Below are positions 41,192-51,394 of a stretch of 64,000 bases of DNA, piece after piece; the first letter of the stretch is position 1; every line of letters begins with the position of its first letter. The translations under genes were made by a program, and so were the position numbers. Source of the stretch: Conchocele bisecta (taxonomy: Eukaryota > Mollusca > Bivalvia > Lucinida > Thyasiridae); NCBI GenBank assembly GCA_029237695.1, contig CM055279.1:22261919-22325918 (forward strand), given 5' to 3'. The notes below the pieces were generated by a model, which searched no databases, was not told where the DNA came from, and was given only the letters and a program-made list of their open reading frames with translations.

Positions 41192-42758
41192 CAGCCCTCC
41201 CATCGAACCGTACCGTCCCGGTACTATGAATGGCCACATTTGATACATATGTCAAAGTCACCCATGCAGCCAGTCTATGAGGGAAGCTAGGAAAGAATGT
41301 CACTGTGAGCAGCAGACACCCACCCAAACAAACCATTACTATCAGACCAGCCAGGGGTCAAATCATTTCATCAATGAAACAGGCCATAGGGTAACCCAGT
41401 TCTCAGGCTAATCACAAGTTGGGGGTTGCCAGCAGGGGCAATCTAATTATAGAAACAAACAAATCCAAATGAATATGGAACCTGTAAAAAAAACAAAAAA
41501 ACAACAACAGCAACTGGACTACACTCCTACTAGTACGTAAGATTATGTGGTTATATAGTGATTATACAGGGATTATACGGATTACATTACATGTATAATA
41601 CTACTTGATAAACATATTTGGACATCAATTACTTGATTATCAAGATGTTCTCCATAGCACAGGAATACCAAAGGTAAGAGATAAGCGATTGCATCAAAGT
41701 ATTATTACCATTTTACAATTGGTGTATGCCCAAGAGAGAAATGTTCAGCTTGCAACAGCTGAAACAGGTCTCAAAGTAAATGTATGAATGAACATGTGAT
41801 CATTTCAAAAAAAAACATGTACCAGCAAATTCCTGTGTAATGAGAAAATCAAGCATGTTACATACAAAAGCCACTGTTGCAATTGTCATTCACGTTGCCA
41901 GGCTACGCCAACACCATGAGTCTAATAGACAAATAATGTATGCGAGAACCACTGGCACTCCACCAGCTGACAACATGAATGCAAATTAGACATACTAACA
42001 GAAACTTCTGCATGCCTTTAATGTCTCGCATGGTTAAAATCCGTTCAACTTAATTACTGATGCACCGTAGTAGTTACCATCGGTGAAATCAGATTGAAAT
42101 TCTGGGATTTTGTTATACTGTGTACATATAATACACACAAACAAACATCATCCACTCTCCATTTATTTTTCGTTTATGTCCTTCTTCTGTCCATCTCAAA
42201 TATTATGAAACAATGACCTACTTTTAATAATTTTGTTTGTGCACGTGTTTGGCTTTGCCTTTGATACTTAATTGAGAAGATAACCATGTCATTGCTAGTC
42301 GAATTCTTGGATCCGGTGATGGTGATTTTGCCAGGGCCAGTGCTACTACATGAATGAAAGCCCAGGTTACATTAATTTTTCGCTCATATGCCAAGACATG
42401 CTTGCTTGATAAGTCCTTTCATCTGGTGCTGGTGGTTTCGTCAGGGCCAGTGCTACTACATGAATGAAAGCCCAGGTTACATTCATTTTTCGCTCATATG
42501 CCAAGACAATCGCTTCATCAATAACATACATGATGAGATAACATTTTAATCCACTATTTTGATGGAAGAATGTATTAATTAGACACATATTCCACTCTCA
42601 CATATAATCCGTCTAAATCCAGAACATATGAATATAATCCAGTACAACAACGAATATTTACACACATGAACACACCTTCTTTTTTTTTGAAAATGATCGA
42701 AAATTGAAATACCCTTTATTTCTGTCCTCGAACTATATCCAAGATAGCTGTATTCATC
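41192..42758 (-). other. Non-coding 3' region of element B with a tandem duplication; no integrase
   Basis: This is where integrase would be expected, but no HHCC, D,D-35-E or chromodomain signature was found on either strand. A roughly 115-bp tandem duplication lies at about 42310-42510 (AGGGCCAGTGCTACTACATG, AATGAAAGCCCAGGTTACAT, TTTTTCGCTCATATGCCAAG in both copies). Confidence 0.65.
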
Positions 42759-43247
42759 TCAACTACCTTGCAAAGAAAACCCATTGGTTACTTTTCGGCT
42801 GTTTGGAAATAGTCCACCAGCATGTGTCGACAATCCAAGGTCCTTCTCGAGAGTTTCATCTCCCAGATCCACATGGTTGCTAGCTGGCTCAGTCGACTCT
42901 TGGCTGACTCTCAGATGCTTGACTTTACCGGATCCTATGTGTTCGTGGAATAGCCAAACACACTGCACCAATCGTCTAATAACAGCCACTATGCAATCGG
43001 GTCCAGCCATAAGAATACTGCTTATTACACTTAAATACATCCCTATGTAATGGTAGAAAGCACTTGAACATGTTTGAACACTAATCCGTCTTGTTATTAG
43101 TGGTACCACATCGTCCATGTCCTGCAATATCGACCACTCCTTGTGCTTCTTGGTGCAACTTTTGCAGCCGCCACATGGTAACGACTGCAGGACCGATGTT
43201 CCGTCATAACATGGACAATCTGCTGGATTACAAGGCATCCTCGACAA
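42759..43247 (-). CDS. Element B: post-RNase H linker and unusual hydrophobic tail
   Basis: The frame starts just inside the conserved ALSRMP end of RNase H and carries a cysteine-rich stretch (CNPADCPCYD, LPCGGCKSCTKKH) seen in this position in related gypsy pols. After DDVVPL the sequence no longer resembles an integrase zinc-binding domain. It contains two hydrophobic stretches (IGMYLSVISSILMAG, CIVAVIRRLVQCVWLF) and ends after 162 residues. The tail may be replaced or decayed sequence read by chance. The frame is offset by one base from the RT/RNase H frame. Confidence 0.5.
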   Translation of the reverse strand: MSRMPCNPADCPCYDGTSVLQSLPCGGCKSCTKKHKEWSILQDMDDVVPLITRRISVQTCSSAFYHYIGMYLSVISSILMAGPDCIVAVIRRLVQCVWLFHEHIGSGKVKHLRVSQESTEPASNHVDLGDETLEKDLGLSTHAGGLFPNSRKVTNGFSLQGS

Positions 43248-43289
43248 AGCATCAGCATTAACATGCTTTTGTGCCCTTTCTATGTTCGA

Positions 43290-44258
43290 TCACAAAATCA
43301 AATTGTGAAAGTACTTCAATCCATCTTGCCATCTGATTCTCTGGGTTCTAAAAGACATAATCCACCTCAATGAACTATGGTCAGTCCTGACAATAAGCTT
43401 TCTCCCTAATAAATATTGTCTGAACTCCTGTAGGTAGACAACGACAGCTAGCATTTCACGCCGTGTGCAACAGTAAGCCCTTTGCGGTTTCGTTAGTGAC
43501 TTACTGGCATAACAAATCGGACGCTCTTCCATTTGTTGTGACTTCTCACACCATTGCATCTGCGATAAAACTGATCCAATTGCATAATCAGAAGCATCAC
43601 AGTCCAAAATGAACGTCCCGGCATCATCACGAGGAAATGCAAGCACCTCTTTCCCCGTCAATACGGACTTCAGGTCGTCAAAACATCTTTGACTTTCTCC
43701 GTTCCATTCAAATGTTTGTCCGGCCTCTAACAACCTGTGCATAGATTTTGCACGTGCAGCAAAACCCTTGATGAAGCGTCTGTAATAAGAACAGAATCCC
43801 ACAAATGACCGCACATCTGTGACATTCTGTGGAATCGGCCACTCCTTGATTGCTTTTACCTTGCTCAAAAGTGGTTTCACACCATTTTCAGTAACCAGAT
43901 GTCCAAGGAAAGCCACTTCCTGTTGAAACAACACGCATTTAGGAGCCTTCAGCTTTATTCCTGCTCTATGCAGCCTGGTTAACACGACGTCCAACCTGGC
44001 TAAATGGTCACAGAACGTTTTGGCATATACAATTATGTCATCCAGATATATGAGTAATATGTGCCATTGTAGGCCACGCATAATGAGTTCCATGCACCTC
44101 TGGAAGGTTGAACTACTATTACAGAGTCCGAAAGGCATCACGTTATACTCGAACAATCCTTGTTTACACACAAATGCTGTTTTTGGTCGATCCTCCTCTT
44201 CCACCTCTATCTGATAATATGCGGATAAAATATCAGAGGCAAGAAAAATAGGCTGCAC
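43290..44258 (-). CDS. pol: Element B pol fragment: reverse transcriptase palm and RNase H
   Basis: 322 residues. Reverse transcriptase motifs include AYYQIEVEEEDRPKTAF, MPFGLCNSSSTFQR and the active site YLDDIIVYA. Connection motifs GFCSYYRRFIKGF follow. RNase H has DCDASDYAIGSVL, TRREMLAVV and VRTDHSSLRWI. It ends through a single-base shift at about 43290-43300, after which the frame continues in the neighbouring entry. The upstream part of the domain lies in another frame. Confidence 0.85.
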   Translation of the reverse strand: MQPIFLASDILSAYYQIEVEEEDRPKTAFVCKQGLFEYNVMPFGLCNSSSTFQRCMELIMRGLQWHILLIYLDDIIVYAKTFCDHLARLDVVLTRLHRAGIKLKAPKCVLFQQEVAFLGHLVTENGVKPLLSKVKAIKEWPIPQNVTDVRSFVGFCSYYRRFIKGFAARAKSMHRLLEAGQTFEWNGESQRCFDDLKSVLTGKEVLAFPRDDAGTFILDCDASDYAIGSVLSQMQWCEKSQQMEERPICYASKSLTKPQRAYCCTRREMLAVVVYLQEFRQYLLGRKLIVRTDHSSLRWIMSFRTQRIRWQDGLKYFHNLIL

Positions 44259-45162
44259 CGTCTAAGTAATCTAGGCAGTCATTTAAATTTGGTAACGATA
44301 CGCATCCTTTTTTTTTTAGTAACTGAATTAAGAAGTCGATACTCCACACAGGGCCCTCGCTGTTCCATCTCGCTTTCCGAACATACACTAGTGGAGCAGC
44401 CCACGATGATGAACTCTCGCGAATCACTTTTGTTTTGAACTGATTTTGAATTATCTTGGATTCCTCATCTGCAAAGGCGAATGGTGGTCGTCGTGGACGT
44501 TGTTTGATAGGCGGATTGCCCCCAGTGTCAATTTTATGCTTAACCACTGATGTTCGCCCGAGGTCACTCGATGAGCTTGCAAAAACATCAGTATGTTTTA
44601 TTAATAATGACTTCAACTGATTTCTTTCAGTCAGAGTTAATTTCTCACTTGAACATTCAAAAAGCTCAACTAGATGTCCTGGTAATGATCCACTGCTAGT
44701 GTCACCCTGCAAACTATTTAGCTTAGATTCAGGTCTACAAATTGTTACCTCGTCGACTTCTCCAAGGTGTGCCAATGTTTCCCCTTCACAGATTAGAATA
44801 TCGGAAGACGATGGATTCAAAACACGAATTGGGATTCCGATGTTCTTCAAATTTGGGTCAACAAGGGCATACCCAATCATTAAACAATGGTTACTATCCT
44901 TCACTGGAGACACTAAGCCATATTTTGTCTGTATTTCTTCATCTGTTTCTCCTTCAATTATCATCTCACTGAATGCTGGTATTGTGACAGCGCCATCACA
45001 CTTAATTCTAATTGCCCGCAAACTCACTTTTTCGATGAGAGCGGCGTACTTCTTTTTATTCAATTTCAGACCTGATTCTGCACTTAACACGTAATTATGA
45101 GCCTGAAGGAAGTCAAGTCCCAATAACCCATCCTCTCGTATGGGGGCTACGAAACACTGCAC
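44233..45162 (-). CDS. pol: Element B pol fragment: protease end, linker and N-terminal reverse transcriptase
   Basis: 309 residues. Begins LLGLDFLQAHNYVL, the second conserved part of the protease. A linker follows, then VKHKIDTGGNPPIKQRPRRP and SSSSWAAPLVYVRKA, the start of reverse transcriptase. The conserved fingers and NDCLDYLDGAAYFS region are partly garbled by indels (a poly-T/A run at 44309-44320), then the palm continues in the next frame. Confidence 0.8.
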   Translation of the reverse strand: MQCFVAPIREDGLLGLDFLQAHNYVLSAESGLKLNKKKYAALIEKVSLRAIRIKCDGAVTIPAFSEMIIEGETDEEIQTKYGLVSPVKDSNHCLMIGYALVDPNLKNIGIPIRVLNPSSSDILICEGETLAHLGEVDEVTICRPESKLNSLQGDTSSGSLPGHLVELFECSSEKLTLTERNQLKSLLIKHTDVFASSSSDLGRTSVVKHKIDTGGNPPIKQRPRRPPFAFADEESKIIQNQFKTKVIRESSSSWAAPLVYVRKARWNSEGPVWSIDFLIQLLKKKGCVSLPNLNDCLDYLDGAAYFSCL

Positions 45163-45350
45163 TGAAATTTATCTTTCTTAATTTTAAAATTCAAAGTTAC
45201 AGTACCCAACACGGGAAGTAGCTCATCATTGGCGACTTCCAGTTTCAATGACGGACTTACTTCCTTTAGCTCAGGACGCATATCCTGGGGCAATTTGTTA
45301 TAAATGTTTGACGACACAACAGTAACTGCAGCCCCTGTATCCAAAACCAA
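45147..45350 (-). CDS. pro: Element B protease fragment
   Basis: Starts MVLDTGAAVTVVS, with the DTG(A) aspartic protease active site, and reads into KLEVANDELLPVLG. It overlaps the next downstream frame by 16 bases, so a frameshift separates the active site from the second half of the protease. Confidence 0.75.
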   Translation of the reverse strand: MVLDTGAAVTVVSSNIYNKLPQDMRPELKEVSPSLKLEVANDELLPVLGTVTLNFKIKKDKFQCSVS

Positions 45351-45498
45351 TTTGGCATTGACAGAATGAATATCAACAGAAAGGCTATCGATAATCCACT
45401 GTTAACCTCACGACATGACATTCTTATAACTGTTTCTTCATCATTATCTACACTTGCACTTAGTTGGACCAAAGCAGGGCCGTTTGCCTCAGTCCTTC

Positions 45499-45786
45499 TT
45501 AGTTTTCCTGCTTTTGCATGGCGGTTCCATCGGCAGCCAATGTGCGGGTTGGGCAGTCGGTTGCATAATGTCCCATTTCATGACACCTGTAACATTCCAC
45601 AGTCCACATATTCTTCTTCTTAAACGAGCGGTTTGCAGTTTCATGCCGTTTATTTTCAAAGAGACCCTTTTTCAACGTAGACATGATCTCATCAAATTTC
45701 TTATCCATTCTACTCTGAATTTCACGTTTAAATTCGTCCAAGTTGTCTTCTGTGACATACTTGGCCTCTGGCTTCGCGTTTTTCAC
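45499..45786 (-). CDS. gag: Element B nucleocapsid fragment with CCHC knuckle
   Basis: 95 residues, with YRCHEMGHYATDCP giving the C-X2-C-X4-H-X4-C zinc knuckle of retroviral-type nucleocapsid, expected to bind RNA. Preceded by a Lys/Asp-rich segment. It lies downstream of the capsid region but in another frame. Confidence 0.75.
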   Translation of the reverse strand: MKNAKPEAKYVTEDNLDEFKREIQSRMDKKFDEIMSTLKKGLFENKRHETANRSFKKKNMWTVECYRCHEMGHYATDCPTRTLAADGTAMQKQEN

Positions 45787-46060
45787 TGCCTTTATCCGTG
45801 TTGGTGCAGACGCAGGTTTGAATGGCTCATCTTTGAAACTTTATACATTTCCAAAATGTCACATGCTTCGTCGATGGATTGTGGGTTTTTCATACCCACA
45901 GCGAGAACCATTTGCTGATCGCCAATTCCTTTTAGAAAGTACCGGAGACTGATGGTATCCAATGTAGCGACATCTGCGGTTGGATAACTGCTCCTTACTA
46001 GCCTTTTAATGTCCGAAACATATTCAATTAGCTTCTCCTTCTGGCCCAGCTTCCTACTTT
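45787..46060 (-). pseudogene. Element B capsid C-terminal part, frame-shifted
   Basis: Minus-strand translation in a frame other than the main gag frame gives SYLAELESRKLGQKEK, YVSDIKRLVRSSYP and FLKGIGDQQMVLAVG, a typical gypsy Gag capsid end. A one-base shift near 46110 detaches it from the upstream gag frame, and a further shift near 45840 from the nucleocapsid frame. Confidence 0.6.
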
Positions 46061-46861
46061 CTAGCTCAGCCAGATATGATGCTCCCGAACGCCTTTCTTT
46101 AAATCTAGAAGCCAGGGCATGCTGCAGGTCATGAATGATGATCTCACACTTGCATCCAGTTGGTTGAAAACATAATCTGCAGCTTCACCTCTTAAACAGT
46201 TGGTCAGACGAAAAACTTTCTCTTCACTATTCCACTTGCAAACTTTCGCCATGTTTGTAAAAGGACGAATGAATGTTTCATATGATCCCTTTCCGTCATA
46301 TAGCATCTGCCTCGGTAGTGGCACTTCATATCTCGTGAAATGCGGCGCAGACCTTTGCATACTGCCGATGCTTGGCACTTGTGCCTGCGGCGAAGCCTCG
46401 TAAGACGGTGAACGTTGTTGACGACGCGACTCATCTGCCCAAGGGTCAGGTGGATGCATATGTTGTTCCCTTGCTCGAGCCCGTTCTTCTTGCAATGTGA
46501 TTTGTGTCTGATGTATCTCCCCACGCATTGCCTGGAGGGCACTCTCCCTTTCCCTGCCCATGTTTTCAGCATGTTCCTGCATCTGGCGTCGCATTGATTG
46601 CATCTCAATATCCACTTCATCACGTGTTTCTTGTAAAATGTTGTTGAGACGCTTATTTTCACGTTCTAAATCCGAGAAAGCACTTTTCGCATTAGAGTTT
46701 TCTTCCGATGAGATGCGCAGATTTTCAACTAACTCATTATACCGTTTTACCGTAGCATCGTAATTATCCACCTCTCGTTGTAAATGCTCTATTAGGTTTC
46801 CAATTTCTAATGTTATCACTAAAAGAGTTTTCTGAGCATCAAGTATTTCAGCTTTATTCAT
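46061..46861 (-). CDS. gag: Element B Gag, N-terminal coiled coil and capsid start
   Basis: 266 residues. The first 130 are a long charged heptad-like helix (LERENKRLNNILQETRDEV, MRRQMQEHAENMGRERES). From about residue 185, LYDGKGSYETFIRPFTNMA and LTNCLRGEAADYVFNQL match the start of a retrotransposon Gag capsid. The final about 25 residues are out of frame with the conserved continuation. It lies just inside the 5' (right) LTR, as expected for the minus-strand orientation. Confidence 0.8.
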   Translation of the reverse strand: MNKAEILDAQKTLLVITLEIGNLIEHLQREVDNYDATVKRYNELVENLRISSEENSNAKSAFSDLERENKRLNNILQETRDEVDIEMQSMRRQMQEHAENMGRERESALQAMRGEIHQTQITLQEERARAREQHMHPPDPWADESRRQQRSPSYEASPQAQVPSIGSMQRSAPHFTRYEVPLPRQMLYDGKGSYETFIRPFTNMAKVCKWNSEEKVFRLTNCLRGEAADYVFNQLDASVRSSFMTCSMPWLLDLKKGVREHHIWLS

Positions 46862-47025
46862 GATTTAACATAGTCACCGTTAGCCAGTCTAGGAATTTCA
46901 AGAAAACAATTGCCACACAATTTGACCGACAATTATAATCAACTCCACTACTCGGACTTTAGCGCACAGGACAAAACCACTGTAACAGCGTGTGCAAGTC
47001 CATAAATCCCACCGCGAGCCACCAG

Positions 47026-47756
47026 TGTTATATTTTGAACATTGGACCGTACGGACGACACACTCCATACGCTGTATCTATGCATAATCGATGCGCCATC
47101 AGTAGCGATGTCCGTAATTGTGCGGCAATTTATGACGATTCCATTTGATCAAGGCCAAAGTAATTTCACAAACTCATTCACTGCATTAACTCTTTATTAC
47201 AAGACAACTTATCCACATGTTGGTAGCATGACTTAAAATATTCGTATAATAACACTTAAACTGTTTGCCGAACGTTATAATGGTTAAGTACAATCTAATT
47301 CATTTCTTTTCCTCTATTCCAAATTATAGTGTTTCCCATGGAATATATTTAATTGAATATAAATACATAGCTCAATGTATATTCTAAACATAAGTCTTTC
47401 AACATGGTTAGCATATGATGAAGACTGAGACTAAAACTTTGAATTCCTTTTCTTCCCTAAGAATGAGAAGCAGACCCCTTTTATAGTAAACAGCATAATG
47501 CTCAGTTGCAACACAACCAGAGACTCGATGTTGGTTTGAGCCGAGCGGCTCATTGCGAGCATGCAACAGGTTTTGAGCCAACATCCAGTCTCCAAGCAAC
47601 TGTTAGTCATCGGCTCAAAGCAACCACTGACCTAGTTTCTCTGAGCAACATGTAGAAATTAGAACAGAGTTACCCAGTTTCACGACAGCTAACACATGTA
47701 AGCCATACGGGAAAAGGTGCATAAAGTCCAATTGACCAGAAAGCCAAATCATAACA
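47026..47756 (-). repeat. Right LTR of element B (5' LTR of the minus-strand element)
   Basis: 731 bp, intact. Adjacent inner sequence CCGCGAGCCACCA (47012-47024) reads on the minus strand as a TGG-starting primer-binding site two bases past the LTR. ATAC follows at 47757-47760. Confidence 0.92.
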
Positions 47757-47775
47757 ATACACATAACTTTAATTG

Positions 47776-48035
47776 TTGTGCCTACTGAGTGGGTACAATG
47801 TATGTACCTTTAATTAGCATAAATAATTTAAAAAAAATATCATGCCTCATTTGAATATGAAAATAGCTTGATACCACTGCTAGTCATTATCAGTAAAATA
47901 AATATTACTAAATGATTATATATGGATAGCGGGCACACGTAATTTTTAGAACTGGTGGAATAGTGACACAATTATACACTTATTTAATTGCTATAAAGAA
48001 CAGTTTGTGCCTACTGAGTGGGCATATACCTTTCA
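47776..48035 (+). mobile_element. R4 (TTAA MITE) copies, partial and joined
   Basis: TTGTGCCTACTGAGTGGGTA with TACCTTTAATTAGCATAAAT at 47780-47825, then GCGGGCACACGTAATTTTTA and AAGAACAGTTTGTGCCTACT to 48030. The left end of one copy was joined to the right part of another. Confidence 0.6.
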
Positions 48036-48039
48036 AAAC

Positions 48040-48885
48040 TTTAACCGTAAATCAAAAAAAAATTTAACCGGACGCACAAAGTGACGTACATATGGATGTA
48101 CGTATGTATGTAGGCCAATGTGAAAACTATATCGCACTGTCCACATGCAGGCATGTCAAAAACTTTGAGGTAAATTTCAAAGTAATTTGACCTTGATATT
48201 GTGCACAGGGGTTGCAGGGGTTGAGCATAGAATGAAAATATGGATGATGATAAACACACATGTGAAGCTTCGAGTGAATTGGCGAAGCTGTTTCTGAGAT
48301 ATAGCGTTCTTAAAACTTTAACCTACGGTAAATAAAAACCAGATGGCCATGGCCCGCATGTCGAGCCCACCGAGGCATTTGATGGTCTCGGAGTATATTT
48401 ATTTGAAGTTTGAATTAATGTATGTAAAAGCTTTAACGCAAATTTGAAAGTCATTTGACCTTGATATTGGGCACGTGGGTCGCATGCGTGGGCTATAATA
48501 TGAAAATATGGATGACAATAAAGAATTATCTGAAGTTTGAAGCAAGTCTGAGTAAGTGTTGTGGAGATATAAGGTATGCAAAGACTTTAACACAAATTTC
48601 AAAGTCATTTGACCTTCACCTTGGGGCACAGGGGCCGCATGAGTGGGACAAAGAATGAATATATGGATGATGACTAATAAGCATTTGATGTTTCAAGTCC
48701 ATGTGACTTAGGATATGGTATTTAAAAACATACACCGATTTCTGACGGACTGACGCACGGACGTCATTGTGATCACTAAGTCTCGCTTTCCGCAAGCAGG
48801 CTCGGCAAAAAAACTACGATGGACGTCAATGCGCAGACTATATCGCACTGTCCGCAGGCGGTCGCGACAAAAAATTGTCCAACCC
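48040..48885 (+). repeat. Diverged tandem repeat of about 190-240 bp, with ACGTATG words
   Basis: TTTGACCTTGATATTG, ATGAAAATATGGATGA, TGAAGTTTGAA and GGAGATATAAGG recur about three times. It is the reverse-complement counterpart of the tail of the array at 17050-17420 (CTTCACATGGGTGTTTATCA). Confidence 0.55.
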
Positions 48886-48889
48886 CTTT

Positions 48890-49348
48890 TTAAAGGTGCA
48901 AGCCCACTCAGTAGGCTAAAAATGCTCTTTATGGGAATTAAATAAGTGTATGATTGTCACTAATCCACTAGTTATAAACATTACGAGTGCAGATATACAG
49001 ATATAATCATTTGGTAATATTTATTTTACTTATAGTGACTTGCGGTGGTATCGGTATTTTCATGTGCAAATGGGGCATGATATTTTATAATTATTTATAC
49101 TAATTAAATGCATCAACTGAAAACAAAATTGACAGATTATAAAGTATGATCATTGCACATCAAAAAATAAATACAGAGAATAAATAGTAATGTCAATGTG
49201 GAAATTTTCTTGTGATATAAAATGTATAATAACGCCAAACAATACGTGGGTAATGGTAAATGATTGTTTATCTGGCCAGAAAATGTCTCTGATGATGTCT
49301 CTGACATAAAGAACATTTTGTGCCTACTGAGTGGGCATGTACCTTTAA
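48890..49348 (-). mobile_element. R4 MITE, full-length copy with TTAA ends
   Basis: Terminal inverted repeats of about 40 bp: TTAAAGGTGCAAGCCCACTC AGTAGGC at the left and GCCTACTGAGTGGGCATGTA CCTTTAA at the right. TTAA lies at both outer borders. The interior carries GACTTGCGGTGGTATCGG and no frame. TTAA-flanked short elements are typical of piggyBac-related MITEs. Confidence 0.75.
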
Positions 49349-49549
49349 CGCTAGCTCCGCCCTATCCAGTGAGACCTATGCATGTGCTAAGTTTCATACA
49401 AAATATTGCAAAGGGTGTTCGCGTTATGCTCCGGACAAATCAGTGCGCGAAAAAACAAAGGGAGATAACTAAACTAGAGAATGTGTTCATAGAACACGGA
49501 TACCCCACATATCGCTTTGATAGTAAACAAGGCAAAATTCCAGTGTCCA

Positions 49550-49995
49550 AAAGATAATCCATGACACGGGGTTCGAATCAAAAATCGAAAAACTTTCCGC
49601 ATCTACTCATCATAAGAAAGCTACATATCAAATTTCAGTGCTGTAGCTATTACAAAAGTTACAAGGCAACATTTTCAAATTCTAATTCAAAAAGGGGGAG
49701 ATAATCCATGACTCGGGGGTCGAATGAAAATAAACTTTGCAAATCTACTCATCATAAGGAAGCTACATACCAAGTTTCAGGTGTGTAGCTATTAGGGTTT
49801 AAAAGTTTTACGAGCTACAAGACAAAATTGGAAAATTCTAACTTGAAAAGGGGGAGATAAACCATGACCATGGGGTCGAATCAAACATACATGTACCAAG
49901 TTTCAGGTCTGTAGCTATTACGGTTTAAATGTTTTACGAGTTACTAGGTTGGTGACGGACGGAAGAACGCACAAGGATAACACTAAATGCCCCCT
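49550..49995 (+). repeat. About 160-170-bp tandem repeat, three diverged copies
   Basis: AAAAGGGGGAGATAATCCAT, ATCTACTCATCATAAGGAAG, CTACATACCAAGTTTCAGGT and TTTTACGAGCTACAAGAC recur, ending GGTTGGTGACGGACGG. Confidence 0.65.
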
Positions 49996-50695
49996 CCACT
50001 ATCGTGGTGGGGCACACAAATTAGTGAGGCAAAAGTTGTCATATACAAGTAACTTACTTTAATTCATCAGTTACACATCAGACGATGAATGAACTTTAAT
50101 TCTGGTGTAGAATATTAAAATTATTCATTATGTTCAATAGTGCTGCTTTGACATGACGTGAAATTAAAACATGCATGACATGATCTGGAAGAAAAACCAC
50201 AGACCAATCACGCATATTCAGAATCACGTCTGTCGGTTCTTATCCAGCTCCGATTTCTGTCACCTGTCCACAAAATCCATAATCCAACATTGTCGCAAAT
50301 TTAATCCTCTATGTTGGTGTACGTTAGAACAAAATGTCACTTAGTATATTATCCAATCCATTGTAATCTCTTGTTTCTCTAAATAAATGCGTCCAACAAT
50401 CCCTGTAGCTGCTATCATGATAACAAATGTTAAAGATTCCGTCAGCGCCTCACCTATTGATCTTAATATCCACCATTTTGATTCCAAGTACCAGAATAAT
50501 GATGTTTCCATGCGCCGTCGTAGTGTTATCTGTCAGATTCCGTTGTTTATTTAATCAAATTGATGGACAAATTTGTGTCCGCTAATGTCACCAAGATCAT
50601 AATCTGTGACGTTGACTGTAATAATTTGGCATAACTTCTAGCTTGTGAATTTTTGGTTGAATGAAGTGATCACTATGGTGAATAAGTGTGTATTT
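49996..50695. other. No gene seen
   Basis: About 700 bp without a recognised family, coding region or strong repeat. Confidence 0.4.
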
Positions 50696-50699
50696 GTGT

Positions 50700-50800
50700 C
50701 CGGTTTGCTCAGTAGGTAGAGCGATGGTGTGGTAAACCAGAGATCCCCGGTTCGATTCCGGGCTGGTGAGCATCTTTCTCACCCTGTGACATTTAGCGCC
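50700..50800 (+). mobile_element. tRNA-derived SINE-like copy 1
   Basis: TTTGCTCAGTAGGTAGAGCG has the box A / D-arm layout (GCTC..GAGC). A near-complete anticodon arm with loop GTGGTAA and a perfect T-arm CCCGGTTCGATTCCGGG follow. The acceptor stem does not pair, so it is not a working tRNA gene. The tail ATCTTTCTCACCCTGTGACA is shared with copy 2. Confidence 0.65.
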
Positions 50801-51100
50801 CAACGTAGTTGCGGGAAGTAACTCTGCAGAATACTCCCGCATTGCACTTCAACTGTTAATTGCGCCATATTTTCTGTATTGTTCAATTGAAAGAAATTTC
50901 AGTATTATACTTATTCATTTCTGTGTAATAAGTACAGAAAAATATGTCACAATTAACAGCTAAAGCGCGAATGAGATCCGATTCCGTACTCTGCAGGAAC
51001 AACCTATGGAGCACCGTAACTCTGGGTACGGACGATAATTGAGTATTCTGTTGCACAACGAAGGACCGCGACTGATAAATACTCCCAAATTGTACCCAAA
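50801..51100. repeat. Inverted-repeat segment between the two SINE-like copies
   Basis: Words TGTTAATTGCGCCATATTTT (50855) and CAGAAAAATATGTCACAATT (50935) are inverted relatives, as are TCTGCAGAATACTCC and GTACTCTGCAGGAAC. No coding region. Confidence 0.45.
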
Positions 51101-51220
51101 CATATGGAATTCGGAGACAAAATTAAACATGGAATTCGAGGACGAATTTCAATTTGGCGGAGAAGAATGTCGCAGTACGCAACTGACTATGGGGATGAAG
51201 TGTGCATGACCTGTGCCTTG

Positions 51221-51320
51221 TTAGCTTGCTCCGTAGAGCAATGGGCATGGTACGGTAAACATGAGGTCTCTGGTTCTATTCCGGGCCGTTATTTATCTTT
51301 CTCACTCTGTGACACAAGTA
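51221..51320 (+). mobile_element. tRNA-derived SINE-like copy 2
   Basis: TTGCTCCGTAGAGCAATGGG, TACGGTAAACATGAGGTCTC and TGGTTCTATTCCGGGCC parallel copy 1, with the same tail, TATCTTTCTCACTCTGTGAC. More diverged than copy 1. Confidence 0.5.
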
Positions 51321-51394
51321 AACGGTTTTATTTTAAAGAAATGGCTATCACCGGAATAAATATTATCGTCACAAAATTTGATTCGGGTCAATAG

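Larger units (their letters stand above)
31103..47756 (-). mobile_element. Ty3/gypsy LTR retrotransposon B (minus strand), interrupted by element A
   Basis: The left LTR is 31103-31458 plus 40817-41191 (356 + 375 = 731 bp). The right LTR is 47026-47756, also 731 bp. Only about four mismatches were seen by eye, so insertion is recent. Both LTRs read TG...CA. The 4-bp direct repeat ATAC flanks the whole (31099-31102, 47757-47760). A primer-binding site starts TGG on the minus strand at about 47024, and a purine-rich stretch complementary to CAGCCCTCCCATCG borders the left LTR. Gag, protease, reverse transcriptase and RNase H are recognisable but split over several frames. No integrase was found. 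Element A occupies 31459-40812 inside the left LTR. Confidence 0.9.

Noticed and set aside
50700..50775. Functional tRNA gene (anticodon loop reads GGT)
   Set aside because: D-arm and T-arm are good, but the acceptor stem does not pair and the anticodon stem has a mismatch; the shared tail with a second copy fits a SINE.
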